Shown here piece by piece: positions 23,653-32,285 of a stretch of 64,000 nucleotides of DNA (within the stretch, counting starts at the first letter, position 1; every line of letters begins with the position of its first letter). Origin of the DNA: an uncultured Paracoccaceae bacterium (lineage in GTDB: Bacteria > Pseudomonadota > Alphaproteobacteria > Rhodobacterales > Rhodobacteraceae); the NCBI GenBank assembly GCA_947500775.1, contig CANMTD010000004.1, positions 62,001 through 126,000 of the forward strand. The letters are read 5' to 3'. The position numbers were made by a program, and so were the translations under genes. The notes beneath the pieces are model-generated. The model had not been told where the DNA came from. It made no database searches and was given only the letters and a program-made list of their open reading frames with translations.

Positions 23653-25312
23653 GTTTCTCTTTCGCCTCCGGATAAAGGGCGGCCTTGAACGGGGCGGGGC
23701 CAAGACGGCGATAGGCGGCAAGGAAGGTTTCCCCGGCGTCTTCGCGCACCTCAAGATAGCCATGGATCAGCCGTTCGATCGCGGGCACGATTTCGTCATA
23801 GGCAAAACCAGGGCCCGCGCGTTCGCCGATGGCCGCGGTTTCGGTGGCATCGCCGCCCAGCGTGATCTGATAGTTTTCGACCCCGGCGCGATCCAGCCCC
23901 AGAATGCCGATGTGGCCCACATGGTGATGCCCGCAGGCATTGATGCAGCCCGAGATTTTCAGCTTCAGCTCGCCGATCTCATGCTCCAGCTTCAGCTCGT
24001 TGAACCGTTCGGCGATCTGCTGCGCCACGGGGATCGAGCGGGCGGTGGCCAGCGCGCAGTAATCCATGCCGGGGCAGGCGATGATGTCCGAGATCAGGCC
24101 GATATTGGCGGTGGCCAGACCGACCTCTTTCAACCGCGCATGGATCGCGGGCAGGTGCGATTTATGCACATGCGGCAGGATCACATTCTGTTCGTGGCTG
24201 ATGCGCAATTCGTCATGGGCGAAGGTTTCGGCCAGATCGGCCATCGCCCGCATCTGATCGCTGGTCGCATCGCCGGGGGTGGCCCCATGCGCCTTGATCG
24301 AAATCGTGGCGATGGCATAGCTGGGGTTCTTATGCGCCACGACATTGGTATCCACCCAGGCGCGGAACACCGGATCGGCGTCATAGGCCGCCTGATAGGT
24401 GTCCAGCGGCGCGTTGTGATAGGCGGGCGCCGGGAAATGGCTGCGGATCTCTTCCAGCAGGGCCTGATCCTCGCCCAGAAAGGTCGGGCGCAGGCGGGCG
24501 AATTCCTTGTCGACCAGCGCGCGGATCGTGTCGATCCCGTTCTCATGCACGGTGATCTTGATGCGCGCCTTGTATTTGTTGTCGCGCCGTCCCAGCAGGT
24601 TATAGACGCTCAGCACCGCCTCGACATAGGGCAGCAGATCGGCGCGCGGCACGAATGCGTTCAGCACCTGACCGATCATCGGGGTCCGGCCCAGCCCGCC
24701 GCCGACCAGAATTTCATATCCCGTTTCGCCCGCATCGTTGCGCACGATGCGCACGGCCAGATCATGGGCTTTCAGCACGGCACGGTCATGGGTCGCCGCG
24801 CCGACGGCAATCTTGAACTTGCGGCCCAGAAACTGGAACTCGGGGTGGTCGGTGGACCACTGGCGCAGCAGTTCGGCCACCGGCCGGGGGTCTTCGATCT
24901 CATCCGGGGCGGCGCCCGCGAAATGGTCCGAGGTCACGTTGCGGATGGTGTTGCCGCTGGTCTGGATCGCGTGCATTTCCACATCGGCCAGCGCCTCCAG
25001 CATATCGGGCACATCGCTGAGCTTGGGCCAGTTGTACTGGATGTTCTGACGGGTGGTGAAATGGCCATAGCCCTTGTCCCACCGGTCCGCGATCATCGCC
25101 AGCTGCCGCATCTTGGCGCTGTCCAGCGTGCCGTAAGGGATCGCAACCCGCAGCATATAGGCGTGCAATTGCAGATACAGCCCGTTCATCAACCGCAGCG
25201 GTTTGAATTCATCCTCGGTCAGCGATCCGTCGATGCGGCGTTCGACCTGCGCCCGGAACTGGGCCACACGGTCGCGCACGAAGGTTTCGTCGAAGTCGTT
25301 GTATTTATACAT
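23642..25312 (-). CDS. cysI: Siroheme [4Fe-4S] sulfite reductase, haemoprotein
   Basis: 556-residue nitrite/sulfite reductase of the single-chain type. The siroheme-[4Fe-4S] ligands are clear: C-x5-C in 'ACPGMDYCAL' and C-x3-C in 'GCINACGHHHVGHIG'. 'MRQLAMIADRW' and 'TTRQNIQYNW' are the usual N-terminal sites. ATG 25312 gives the conserved 'MYKYNDFDETFVRDRV' start. Neighbours cysH, cysG and fpr show that it reduces sulfite to sulfide for cysteine synthesis, probably with ferredoxin as donor. A nitrite role is less likely because no nitrate genes are present. Confidence 0.93.
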   Translation of the reverse strand: MYKYNDFDETFVRDRVAQFRAQVERRIDGSLTEDEFKPLRLMNGLYLQLHAYMLRVAIPYGTLDSAKMRQLAMIADRWDKGYGHFTTRQNIQYNWPKLSDVPDMLEALADVEMHAIQTSGNTIRNVTSDHFAGAAPDEIEDPRPVAELLRQWSTDHPEFQFLGRKFKIAVGAATHDRAVLKAHDLAVRIVRNDAGETGYEILVGGGLGRTPMIGQVLNAFVPRADLLPYVEAVLSVYNLLGRRDNKYKARIKITVHENGIDTIRALVDKEFARLRPTFLGEDQALLEEIRSHFPAPAYHNAPLDTYQAAYDADPVFRAWVDTNVVAHKNPSYAIATISIKAHGATPGDATSDQMRAMADLAETFAHDELRISHEQNVILPHVHKSHLPAIHARLKEVGLATANIGLISDIIACPGMDYCALATARSIPVAQQIAERFNELKLEHEIGELKLKISGCINACGHHHVGHIGILGLDRAGVENYQITLGGDATETAAIGERAGPGFAYDEIVPAIERLIHGYLEVREDAGETFLAAYRRLGPAPFKAALYPEAKEKHAA

Positions 25313-25613
25313 GGTCGCGCTCCACCTGTTTGCCATGGGCATAGTTTGACGGGCCGCGGCTGCGGAACGTTTCGCGGAAATGGGTCGGTTCGGGGCCCTG
25401 CGCGCCGGATGCGGCATCGGCCAGATAGGCGCCGACGATCTGGCCCGGCTGGCTTTGGGCGAACAACAGGCGCAACTGGGCGTGCGCCTCGTCCTCGATC
25501 AACTCGGCCTCGGCCATGTCGCGGGTCCAGCGGTCATCTTCGGTCAGCCAGATGACATCGCCTTCGATCAGCGCGTTTGCGGTGACAACCTTGGGGGTAA
25601 ATTGGCGGCTCAT
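25305..25613 (-). CDS. DUF2849 domain-containing protein
   Basis: 102-residue protein of the DUF2849 family, found almost only between cysG and cysI in alphaproteobacteria. The opening 'FTPKVVTANALIEGDVIWLT' (shortened) is the family hallmark. The C-terminal part overlaps cysI by 8 nt. The function is not established. Conserved position in the operon suggests it assists siroheme insertion or sulfite reductase stability, by inference only. Confidence 0.9.
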   Translation of the reverse strand: MSRQFTPKVVTANALIEGDVIWLTEDDRWTRDMAEAELIEDEAHAQLRLLFAQSQPGQIVGAYLADAASGAQGPEPTHFRETFRSRGPSNYAHGKQVERDHV

Positions 25614-27007
25614 AGGGCCAGCTCCTTGGATTGGATCGTTTCAATTCGGGCGGCGGCGGCCTGACGGGGCGCCAGGCCAAACAGGATCACGGCGGGGCCG
25701 GTCAGCCCTTCGACCGCATTGGGCAGATCGGCCAGTGTGGCCGCCCGCATCCGGCTATCCGCGCGCGAGGCGTTTTCGACAATCGACACCGGCGTCGCGG
25801 GCGATGCGCCATGCATCAGCAACCGGCCCTGCACGAACCGCGCGCTGCGTTTGCCCATATAGATCGCCGCAACCTCGCCCGGGCGGGCCAAGGCGCGCCA
25901 GTCGTGTTCGGCAAAGCCTTTGACATCGTGACCGGTCAACAGGCGCACCGATGAATTCCGTCCGCGCCGGGTGAACGACTGCCCGATCTGGGCAACCGCC
26001 GCCGTGGCCGCCGTGATGCCGGGCACGATCGCCCAGTCGACACCGGCGGCATCCAGCGCCTCGATCTCTTCGTCCAGACGGCCGAACACACCGGGGTCCC
26101 CCGATTTCAGCCGCACCACATGGGCGCCGTCCTGCGCGTGTTCGATCATCAAAGCGTTGATTTTGTCCTGAGGCGTGGACGGCCCGAACCCGATCTTACC
26201 GACCGGCACCAGCACCGCCTCGCGCCGCGCCAGTTCCAGAATTTCGGGGGCGACCAGCCCGTCGTGGATCACCACATCGGCCCGGTCCAGCGCCTTGCGC
26301 GCCTTCAGCGTCAGCAGTTCCGGATCGCCGGGACCCGCGCCCACCAGATCGACCCGGCCCGGCGTCTGTTCGGCGGCCATATGGTCAAACAACAGCTCTG
26401 ACAGGGTGGCGGGCAAGGTATCGGCGCCATCGCGCGCGACGGCCTTCGGCCCCTTGTCGAAATAATAGTCAGACCAGAAATCACGGCGCTTGCGGCCCAT
26501 CGGCAGGCGTTCGGCCATCGGGCGAAAGGCTTTGCCAACCCGCGCCAGCAGCCCCAGAACCGGGGGCAGGCGTTCTTCAAGATCGGCCTTGATCGCGCGG
26601 GCCAGAACCGGGGCCGCGCCTTCGGTGCCGATGGCCACGGTCACCGGATCGCGGTCCACGATCGCCGGGGTGATAAAGGCGCTGTCGGCAAGGTTGTCGA
26701 CGATATTGACCAGCGCGCCCTCGGCCCGGCCGATGGCTGCCACCCGCGCGTCTTCGGCGTCATCTTCGTTGGCGGCATAGACCAGCACAGCGCCCGCTGC
26801 ATCACCTGCGGCCAGCGCGCGCGGGATCAGCGTCAACCGCCCCTGCCCGGCCCAGTCGTGGATCTGCGGCAACGCGGTATCGGCATACACCTCGATCCGC
26901 GCTTCGGATTTCAGGATCAGCCGCAATTTGGCCACCGCCGCCTCATCCCCGCCCGAAACGACGATGCGACGATCCTCAACCGCGAGGAAGATGGGGAAAT
27001 GTTTCAT
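25610..27007 (-). CDS. cysG: Siroheme synthase CysG (dehydrogenase/ferrochelatase + uroporphyrinogen-III C-methyltransferase)
   Basis: 465-residue multifunctional enzyme making siroheme for CysI. The N-terminal ~200 residues form the NAD-dependent precorrin-2 dehydrogenase/ferrochelatase domain ('FPIFLAVEDRRIVVSGGDEAAVAK' in part, a Gly-rich NAD loop). The C-terminal SUMT domain begins with 'VDLVGAGPGDPELLTLKA' and has 'VVRLKSGDPGVFGR'. ATG 27007 is the conserved start, with GGAG upstream. It is the first gene of the operon cysG-DUF2849-cysI-cysH-DUF934-fpr. Confidence 0.93.
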   Translation of the reverse strand: MKHFPIFLAVEDRRIVVSGGDEAAVAKLRLILKSEARIEVYADTALPQIHDWAGQGRLTLIPRALAAGDAAGAVLVYAANEDDAEDARVAAIGRAEGALVNIVDNLADSAFITPAIVDRDPVTVAIGTEGAAPVLARAIKADLEERLPPVLGLLARVGKAFRPMAERLPMGRKRRDFWSDYYFDKGPKAVARDGADTLPATLSELLFDHMAAEQTPGRVDLVGAGPGDPELLTLKARKALDRADVVIHDGLVAPEILELARREAVLVPVGKIGFGPSTPQDKINALMIEHAQDGAHVVRLKSGDPGVFGRLDEEIEALDAAGVDWAIVPGITAATAAVAQIGQSFTRRGRNSSVRLLTGHDVKGFAEHDWRALARPGEVAAIYMGKRSARFVQGRLLMHGASPATPVSIVENASRADSRMRAATLADLPNAVEGLTGPAVILFGLAPRQAAAARIETIQSKELAL

Positions 27008-27360
27008 GGCGGGGCACTCCTTGCTGCCCCTCCAATTTAGGATAATTTCCCCTTTGATCACAGGCGCAGCGAATTATAAGGAATATTGTCCCGACAACCG
27101 GAAGCAATAACAAGATTTTCCCTTGCTGGCCGTCGATTCAGTACAATCGCCCGATCCGGCACAGCGTTTCGGAAAAACCTTCTCTGCCGGATTGCCGCGA
27201 TGATACGAAACCCGCCCGAAAACCCACCGAATCCGGGTGCGACATCCTGTTATTTGACGCAGATCATATGTTCCGCAGCTTTCCTTTCCTAATGTCTGGG
27301 CCAAGCGGGGATGTTTTGGCTACACTGTCCCCAAATCAATCACACAACCGGGTCCAAACC
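27008..27360. other. Divergent intergenic region between cysG and the HlyD gene
   Basis: 353 nt with no credible gene; the short reverse frame at 27074-27304 has no family features. It is more AT-rich than its surroundings, as expected for two divergent promoters. A partly symmetric GGATAATTTCC lies at 27041-27051, between the cysG candidate -10 and its start; whether it is an operator cannot be told. Confidence 0.55.
27073..27078 (-). promoter_or_regulatory. Candidate -10 box of the cys operon
   Basis: A perfect TATAAT on the reverse strand 66 nt upstream of the cysG start. No convincing -35 stands at 16-18 nt, so activator dependence is plausible, as for sulfur genes under CysB-like control. 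No such regulator is seen here. Confidence 0.4.
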
Positions 27361-28365
27361 ATGCAACGTTCAACAGGAATCGCGATTGTCGCCGCCCTAT
27401 TGCTGGGGGGGATCGGGATTTACACATTGACACAATCGGACAATGGCGCGCTGCCACCCGGCATCGCGTCGGGCAATGGCCGGATCGAGGCGGTGCAGGT
27501 CGACATCTCCAGCAAAATCGCCGGGCGGGTGGAAACCATCACCGCGGTCGAAGGCGATCTGGTGGAACCCGGTCAGGTCGTGGCCACCATCGACACCCGC
27601 CAGATCGAGGCACAGCTGTTGCGGGCGCAAGCCGATGTCGCCAGCGCCGAAAGCCTTGTGGCGGCCTCGCAGGCCAGCATCGCGCAGGCTCAGGCGCTTT
27701 TGCTGCTGGCGGAACAGGAATTGGCCCGCAGCAAGCAACTGCTTGAAAAGGGACATGTTTCGCAGGAAATCTATGATGTGCGGCTTAGCGATCAACAGGT
27801 CGCAATCGCCAATCTGAACGCGGCCAGGGCCAATCTTCTGTCGCGCGAACGCGGCGTCGATGCCGCCCGCGCCACCGAGGACGAAATCAAGACCCAGATC
27901 GAAGATGCCCAGCTGACCGTGCCAACCACCGGCCGTATCCTGTACCGGCTTGCCGAACCGGGCGAGGTTCTGGGTGCTGGCGGCAAGGTGCTGACCATGG
28001 TCGATCTGACCGATGTCTATCTTGAGTTTTTTCTGCCCGCCGGACAGGCGCATTTGGTCAGCATCGGGGCCGAGGCGCGCATTCAGCTGGATGTGATCGA
28101 CGTCATTGTCCCGGCTGAAATCAGCTTTGTCTCGCCGGTATCGCAATTCACCCCGCGACAGGTCGAAACCGCCGATGAACGCGACAAGCTGATGTTCCGG
28201 ATCCGGGCGCGGGTGCCGGACGAATTGGTGCGGGAAAACATTGATATCGTCAAAACCGGCGTGCGCGGGGTCGCCTATGTTCGCCTGTCGGGGAATGGGC
28301 AACCGGATTGGCCCGCGTTCCTGCAGAACCTGCCACCTGATTACGTGTCCGCAGCACAGCAATAG
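27361..28365 (+). CDS. HlyD-family periplasmic adaptor (YhiI-like)
   Basis: 334-residue membrane fusion protein. One N-terminal helix (residues ~6-24) anchors it in the inner membrane. A lipoyl half-motif 'GRIEAVQVDISSKIAGRV' follows, then a long alanine/glutamine-rich coiled coil (about residues 90-180) and the second lipoyl half 'LTVPTTGRILYRLAEPGEVL'. ATG 27361 begins just before the helix. It is the first gene of a forward trio with an RbbA-type ABC protein and an ABC-2 permease, the same order as E. coli yhiI-rbbA-yhhJ. It probably links the exporter to the outer membrane. Confidence 0.88.
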   Translation: MQRSTGIAIVAALLLGGIGIYTLTQSDNGALPPGIASGNGRIEAVQVDISSKIAGRVETITAVEGDLVEPGQVVATIDTRQIEAQLLRAQADVASAESLVAASQASIAQAQALLLLAEQELARSKQLLEKGHVSQEIYDVRLSDQQVAIANLNAARANLLSRERGVDAARATEDEIKTQIEDAQLTVPTTGRILYRLAEPGEVLGAGGKVLTMVDLTDVYLEFFLPAGQAHLVSIGAEARIQLDVIDVIVPAEISFVSPVSQFTPRQVETADERDKLMFRIRARVPDELVRENIDIVKTGVRGVAYVRLSGNGQPDWPAFLQNLPPDYVSAAQQ

Positions 28366-28377
28366 GGGCGGCAGCGC

Positions 28378-31116
28378 GTGTCCACTCAAACACCCCCGGT
28401 GATCGTTGCCCGCAACATCACACAAAGCTACGGCAAGGTCCGCGCGCTGGACGATGTGTCGTTCGACCTGCCCGCCGGTCAGATGATCGGATTGCTGGGT
28501 CCGGACGGCGTGGGCAAATCCACCCTGCTGGACCTGATCGCCGGGGCCCGTGTGATGCAACAGGGCGATTTGCAGGTGCTGGGCGGTGATATGCACCGCG
28601 CGCGGCACCGGGCGGTGATGGGTCCGCGTCTGGCCTATATGCCGCAGGGGCTGGGCAAAAACCTGTATCAGGAACTCAGCGTCTCTGAAAATCTTGATTT
28701 CTTTGGCAAACTCTTTGACCAGACCGCCGCCGAACGTACCACGCGGATCAAACGGCTGACGCGGGCCACCGGGCTTTACCCGTTTCTGAACCGCCCCGCA
28801 GGCAAGCTGTCGGGCGGGATGAAACAGAAACTGGGCCTGTGCACGGCGCTGTTGCATGACCCCGACCTGCTGATATTGGACGAACCCACCACCGGCGTTG
28901 ATCCGCTGTCGCGCCGCCAGTTCTGGACATTGATCGCCGCCATCCGCGCCGAGCGGCCGGGGATGAGCGTGCTGGTGTCCACCGCCTATATGGAAGAGGC
29001 CGAAGGCTTTGACTGGCTGGTGGCAATGGATGGCGGCAAGGTGCTGGCCGAAGGCTCTCCTCAGCAGATCAAGGACCAGACAGGTACCGATGATATCGAG
29101 GCGGCCTTTGTCCAGCTTTTGCCGCCCGACCGGCGCAACGGGCGCGGCAAACTGCATATCCCACCGTTAGAGGATGGCCACGGCACCCCGGCGATCGAGG
29201 CCCGCGGCCTGACCCGCCGCTTCGGCGATTTCACCGCCGTCGACAACGTCAGCTTTGAGATTCTGCCGGGCGAGATTTTCGGCTTTCTCGGCTCCAACGG
29301 CTGCGGCAAGACCACCACGATGAAAATGCTGACCGGTCTGCTGCCGGTCAGCGAGGGCGAGGCGTTCCTGTTCGGCCATCCGGTGGACGCGCACAACATC
29401 GAGGCGCGCAAACGGGTCGGGTTCATGTCGCAGGCGTTTTCGCTCTATGGCGAATTGACAGTCGGGCAGAACCTGTCGCTGCATCGGCGCCTGTTCCACA
29501 TGGACCCCGCTCATGGCCGGGCCCGGATCGCCACCCTGACCGAACGCTTTGGCCTGCAACCCTATATGAATCAACGCGCGGGCAGCCTGCCGCTGGGCAT
29601 CCGGCAACGGCTGTCGCTGGCGGTGGCCGTGCTGCACGAACCCGACATCCTTATTCTGGACGAACCCACCTCGGGCGTCGATCCGGTGGCCCGTGATGAA
29701 TTCTGGGAATTCCTGATCGAACTGTCACGCAAGGATCTTGTGACGATCTTCATCTCAACCCATTTCATGAACGAAGCCCTGCGCTGTGACCGCATTTCGC
29801 TGATGCATGCCGGTCAGGTGCTGGTCTATGACACGCCGGACCATCTGGTCAGCGAACGTGGCACCGACACGCTGGAAGAGGCCTTCATCAGCTATATCGA
29901 AGAGGCCGAACCCGCCAGCGATGACGATGCTGCCCTGTCCGGCGTTCTGGCCCCGGCAGATCAGGCGCCGCACGCGCCCACCACATTCGGATTCAACCCC
30001 ACGCGCATGCTGGCCTATACCTACCGCGAAGCGGTCGAGGTGCTGCGCGATCCGGTGCGCATCGCCTTTGCCTTTGTCGGCAGCCTGATCCTGATGCTGG
30101 TCATGGCCTTCGGCATTTCGATGGATGTGAATTCGATCACCTATGCCGCGCTGGATCAGGATCAGACCGCCGCCAGCCGCGGTTATCTGAAGAATTTCTA
30201 CGGTTCGACCTATTTCGAAGAACGCCCTGCCCTGCAGACCCCCGAAGAAATGCAACGGCGGCTGCGCGCCAACGACATTTCGCTGGCCATCGAAATTCCC
30301 AACGGGTTCGGCCGTGCGCTGCAAAAAGGCGAAAACCCCCAGATATCGGCGTGGATCGACGGGGCCGATACCCAACGCGCCGGCACGGTCGAAGGCTATG
30401 TCGCCGCCGCCCATCAGTCGTTTCTATACGACATGGCCCGCGAAGCCGGTTACGCGCCCGAGGATTTCCTGTCCGCCGACATCGAACAGCGGTATCGTTA
30501 CAACCCCAGTTTCGAAAGCATCCTGGCCATCGCCCCCGCCATGCCCGCGATCCTGTTGCTGATGTTCCCCGCGATCCTGATGGCGGTCAGCGTGGCCCGC
30601 GAAAAGGAAACCGGCACCATCACCAATTTCTACGTCACCCCCACCCGGCGGATCGAGTTTCTGCTGGGCAAGCAATTGCCCTATGTCGCCATCGCGATGT
30701 TCAACTTTCTGGCCCTGACGTTGATGATCGTCACTTTGCTGGGGGTTCCGATGAAGGGCAGCTTTCTGGCGCTGGCCTGCGGCGCGTTTCTGTATGCGCT
30801 GGCCGTGACATCCTATGGGCTGATGATTTCATCGGCGACGAAATCGCAGGTGACGGCGGTCTTTGCCACCGCGATCCTGTCGATCATGCCAACGATGCAG
30901 TTTTCGGGCCTGATCCAGCCGGTGTCGACCATGTCCCCGGACGCGCAACTGATCGGATCGATGTGGCCCGCATCCTATTTCATGCATCTCAGCGTCGGCA
31001 CATTCACCAAGGGTCTGGGATTTGCCGAAACCAGCGGCGATCTGCTGGCGCTGGCGGCGTTCTTTCCGGTGATGACCCTGATCGCCGTCGCGCTGTTGCG
31101 AAAGCAGGCCCGTTAA
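28378..31116 (+). CDS. rbbA: RbbA-like ABC protein: two ATPase domains fused to an ABC-2 membrane domain
   Basis: 912-residue protein with two nucleotide-binding domains and a C-terminal ABC-2 permease, the same length and order as E. coli RbbA. NBD1 has Walker A GPDGVGKS and signature LSGGMKQK. NBD2 has GSNGCGKT and the degenerate signature LPLGIRQR, which is normal for RbbA. The membrane half (from ~residue 550) has a helix, a periplasmic domain and then 4-5 helices starting at 'ESILAIAPAMPAILLLMFPAIL'. The GTG start at 28378 follows the HlyD gene by 12 nt. RbbA was named for ribosome binding in E. coli, but its place between adaptor and permease favours export. Confidence 0.88.
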   Translation: MSTQTPPVIVARNITQSYGKVRALDDVSFDLPAGQMIGLLGPDGVGKSTLLDLIAGARVMQQGDLQVLGGDMHRARHRAVMGPRLAYMPQGLGKNLYQELSVSENLDFFGKLFDQTAAERTTRIKRLTRATGLYPFLNRPAGKLSGGMKQKLGLCTALLHDPDLLILDEPTTGVDPLSRRQFWTLIAAIRAERPGMSVLVSTAYMEEAEGFDWLVAMDGGKVLAEGSPQQIKDQTGTDDIEAAFVQLLPPDRRNGRGKLHIPPLEDGHGTPAIEARGLTRRFGDFTAVDNVSFEILPGEIFGFLGSNGCGKTTTMKMLTGLLPVSEGEAFLFGHPVDAHNIEARKRVGFMSQAFSLYGELTVGQNLSLHRRLFHMDPAHGRARIATLTERFGLQPYMNQRAGSLPLGIRQRLSLAVAVLHEPDILILDEPTSGVDPVARDEFWEFLIELSRKDLVTIFISTHFMNEALRCDRISLMHAGQVLVYDTPDHLVSERGTDTLEEAFISYIEEAEPASDDDAALSGVLAPADQAPHAPTTFGFNPTRMLAYTYREAVEVLRDPVRIAFAFVGSLILMLVMAFGISMDVNSITYAALDQDQTAASRGYLKNFYGSTYFEERPALQTPEEMQRRLRANDISLAIEIPNGFGRALQKGENPQISAWIDGADTQRAGTVEGYVAAAHQSFLYDMAREAGYAPEDFLSADIEQRYRYNPSFESILAIAPAMPAILLLMFPAILMAVSVAREKETGTITNFYVTPTRRIEFLLGKQLPYVAIAMFNFLALTLMIVTLLGVPMKGSFLALACGAFLYALAVTSYGLMISSATKSQVTAVFATAILSIMPTMQFSGLIQPVSTMSPDAQLIGSMWPASYFMHLSVGTFTKGLGFAETSGDLLALAAFFPVMTLIAVALLRKQAR

Positions 31117-32241
31117 ATGCGCTGGCTAAGTAACATATTCTGGCTGGGCACCAAGGAATTGCACAGTGTCCTGACCGACCGGGTAATGATGTCGCTGATC
31201 ATCTTCATGTTTTCGCTGGCCGTCTATCTGGACGCCAACAGCGCCGGGGAAAACGTCAACAACGCCTCGATCGCGATTGTGGACGAAGATAATTCGGCCC
31301 TGTCGCGCAAATTGGCCAACGCCTTCTACCCCCCGTATTTCCAGGCGCCGCAGCACGTCCAGATCAGCGAGGTCGACGTTGGTCTGGATCAGAACCGGTT
31401 CATGTTCGTGCTGGTGATCCCCCCCGATTTCGAGGCCGACGTCCGCCGCGAACACCGCCCCGAACTGCAGTTGCACATCGACGCCACCGCCATGATGCAG
31501 GCCGGGCTGGGCGATAGCTATATCCAGAACATCCTGCTGGATGAGGTCGACCGCTTTGCCCGCCGCAGCGATGTCAGCGCAGAATTGCCCGTCGGGCTGG
31601 TGCTGCGGCGGGCCTTCAACCCCAACGGTATCCAAAGCTGGTTCATCTCGATGACCAGCCTGCTGGACAATATCACCATGATCACCATCCTGCTGACCGG
31701 CGCCGCGCTGATCCGGGAACGTGAACATGGCACCATCGAACATCTGATGGTCATGCCCCTGACCGCCTTTCAGATCGCCATATCCAAGATCTGGGCCAAT
31801 GGTCTGGTGATCATCGTGGCCTTTGCCCTGTCCATCGAATTCATGGTCGAAGGCGTGCTGGATGTCACGGTCGCGGGATCGCGGGCGTTGTTGCTGGGGG
31901 GGACGTCAATCTATCTGTTCGCGACCGCCTCGATCGGGATATTTCTGGGCACGGTATCGCGTTCGATGGCGCAATTCGCGCTGTTGCTGATGCTGACCTT
32001 CATTCCGATGTCGATGCTGTCGGGCGCCACCAGCCCGATTGAAAACCAGCCCGAGGTGATCCAGCCCATCACATGGCTGCTGCCATCGCGGCATTTCATT
32101 TCCTTTGCGCAGGGGGTCGTCTTTCGCGGTGCGGGTCTGGATGTGGTCTGGCCCGCCATCGCCACCATGTCCGGCCTTGGTCTGGTCTTTCTGATCATTG
32201 CCCTGCTGCTGTTCCGCCGCAGCATGGCGGTGGGCAAATAG
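31117..32241 (+). CDS. ABC-2 type permease (YhhJ-like)
   Basis: 374-residue ABC-2 membrane protein with one N-terminal helix, a ~150-residue periplasmic domain and five further helices. The block 'EREHGTIEHLMVMPLTAFQI' is typical of YhhJ/YbhR proteins. ATG 31117 directly follows the rbbA TAA with no gap. It completes the exporter with the HlyD and RbbA proteins, and probably pairs with the RbbA membrane half as a heterodimeric pore. The exported substrate is unknown. Confidence 0.88.
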   Translation: MRWLSNIFWLGTKELHSVLTDRVMMSLIIFMFSLAVYLDANSAGENVNNASIAIVDEDNSALSRKLANAFYPPYFQAPQHVQISEVDVGLDQNRFMFVLVIPPDFEADVRREHRPELQLHIDATAMMQAGLGDSYIQNILLDEVDRFARRSDVSAELPVGLVLRRAFNPNGIQSWFISMTSLLDNITMITILLTGAALIREREHGTIEHLMVMPLTAFQIAISKIWANGLVIIVAFALSIEFMVEGVLDVTVAGSRALLLGGTSIYLFATASIGIFLGTVSRSMAQFALLLMLTFIPMSMLSGATSPIENQPEVIQPITWLLPSRHFISFAQGVVFRGAGLDVVWPAIATMSGLGLVFLIIALLLFRRSMAVGK

Positions 32242-32285
32242 GCGCGGGGCCTTTCGGTTTTCCGCCCAGCCCCCTACAAGACCGC

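Noticed and set aside
23651-25555. 634-residue forward frame opposite cysI
   Set aside because: Antisense to the sulfite reductase with all siroheme cysteines; the translation has no hydrophobic core pattern or motif.
27074-27304. 76-residue reverse frame in the cysG upstream region, considered as a small regulator
   Set aside because: No helix-turn-helix pattern and no ribosome-binding site; it covers the likely promoters.
28378-31116. Degenerate second signature motif in the RbbA-like protein as a sign of decay
   Set aside because: LPLGIRQR is, as I recall, normal for RbbA family members, and the gene is full length.
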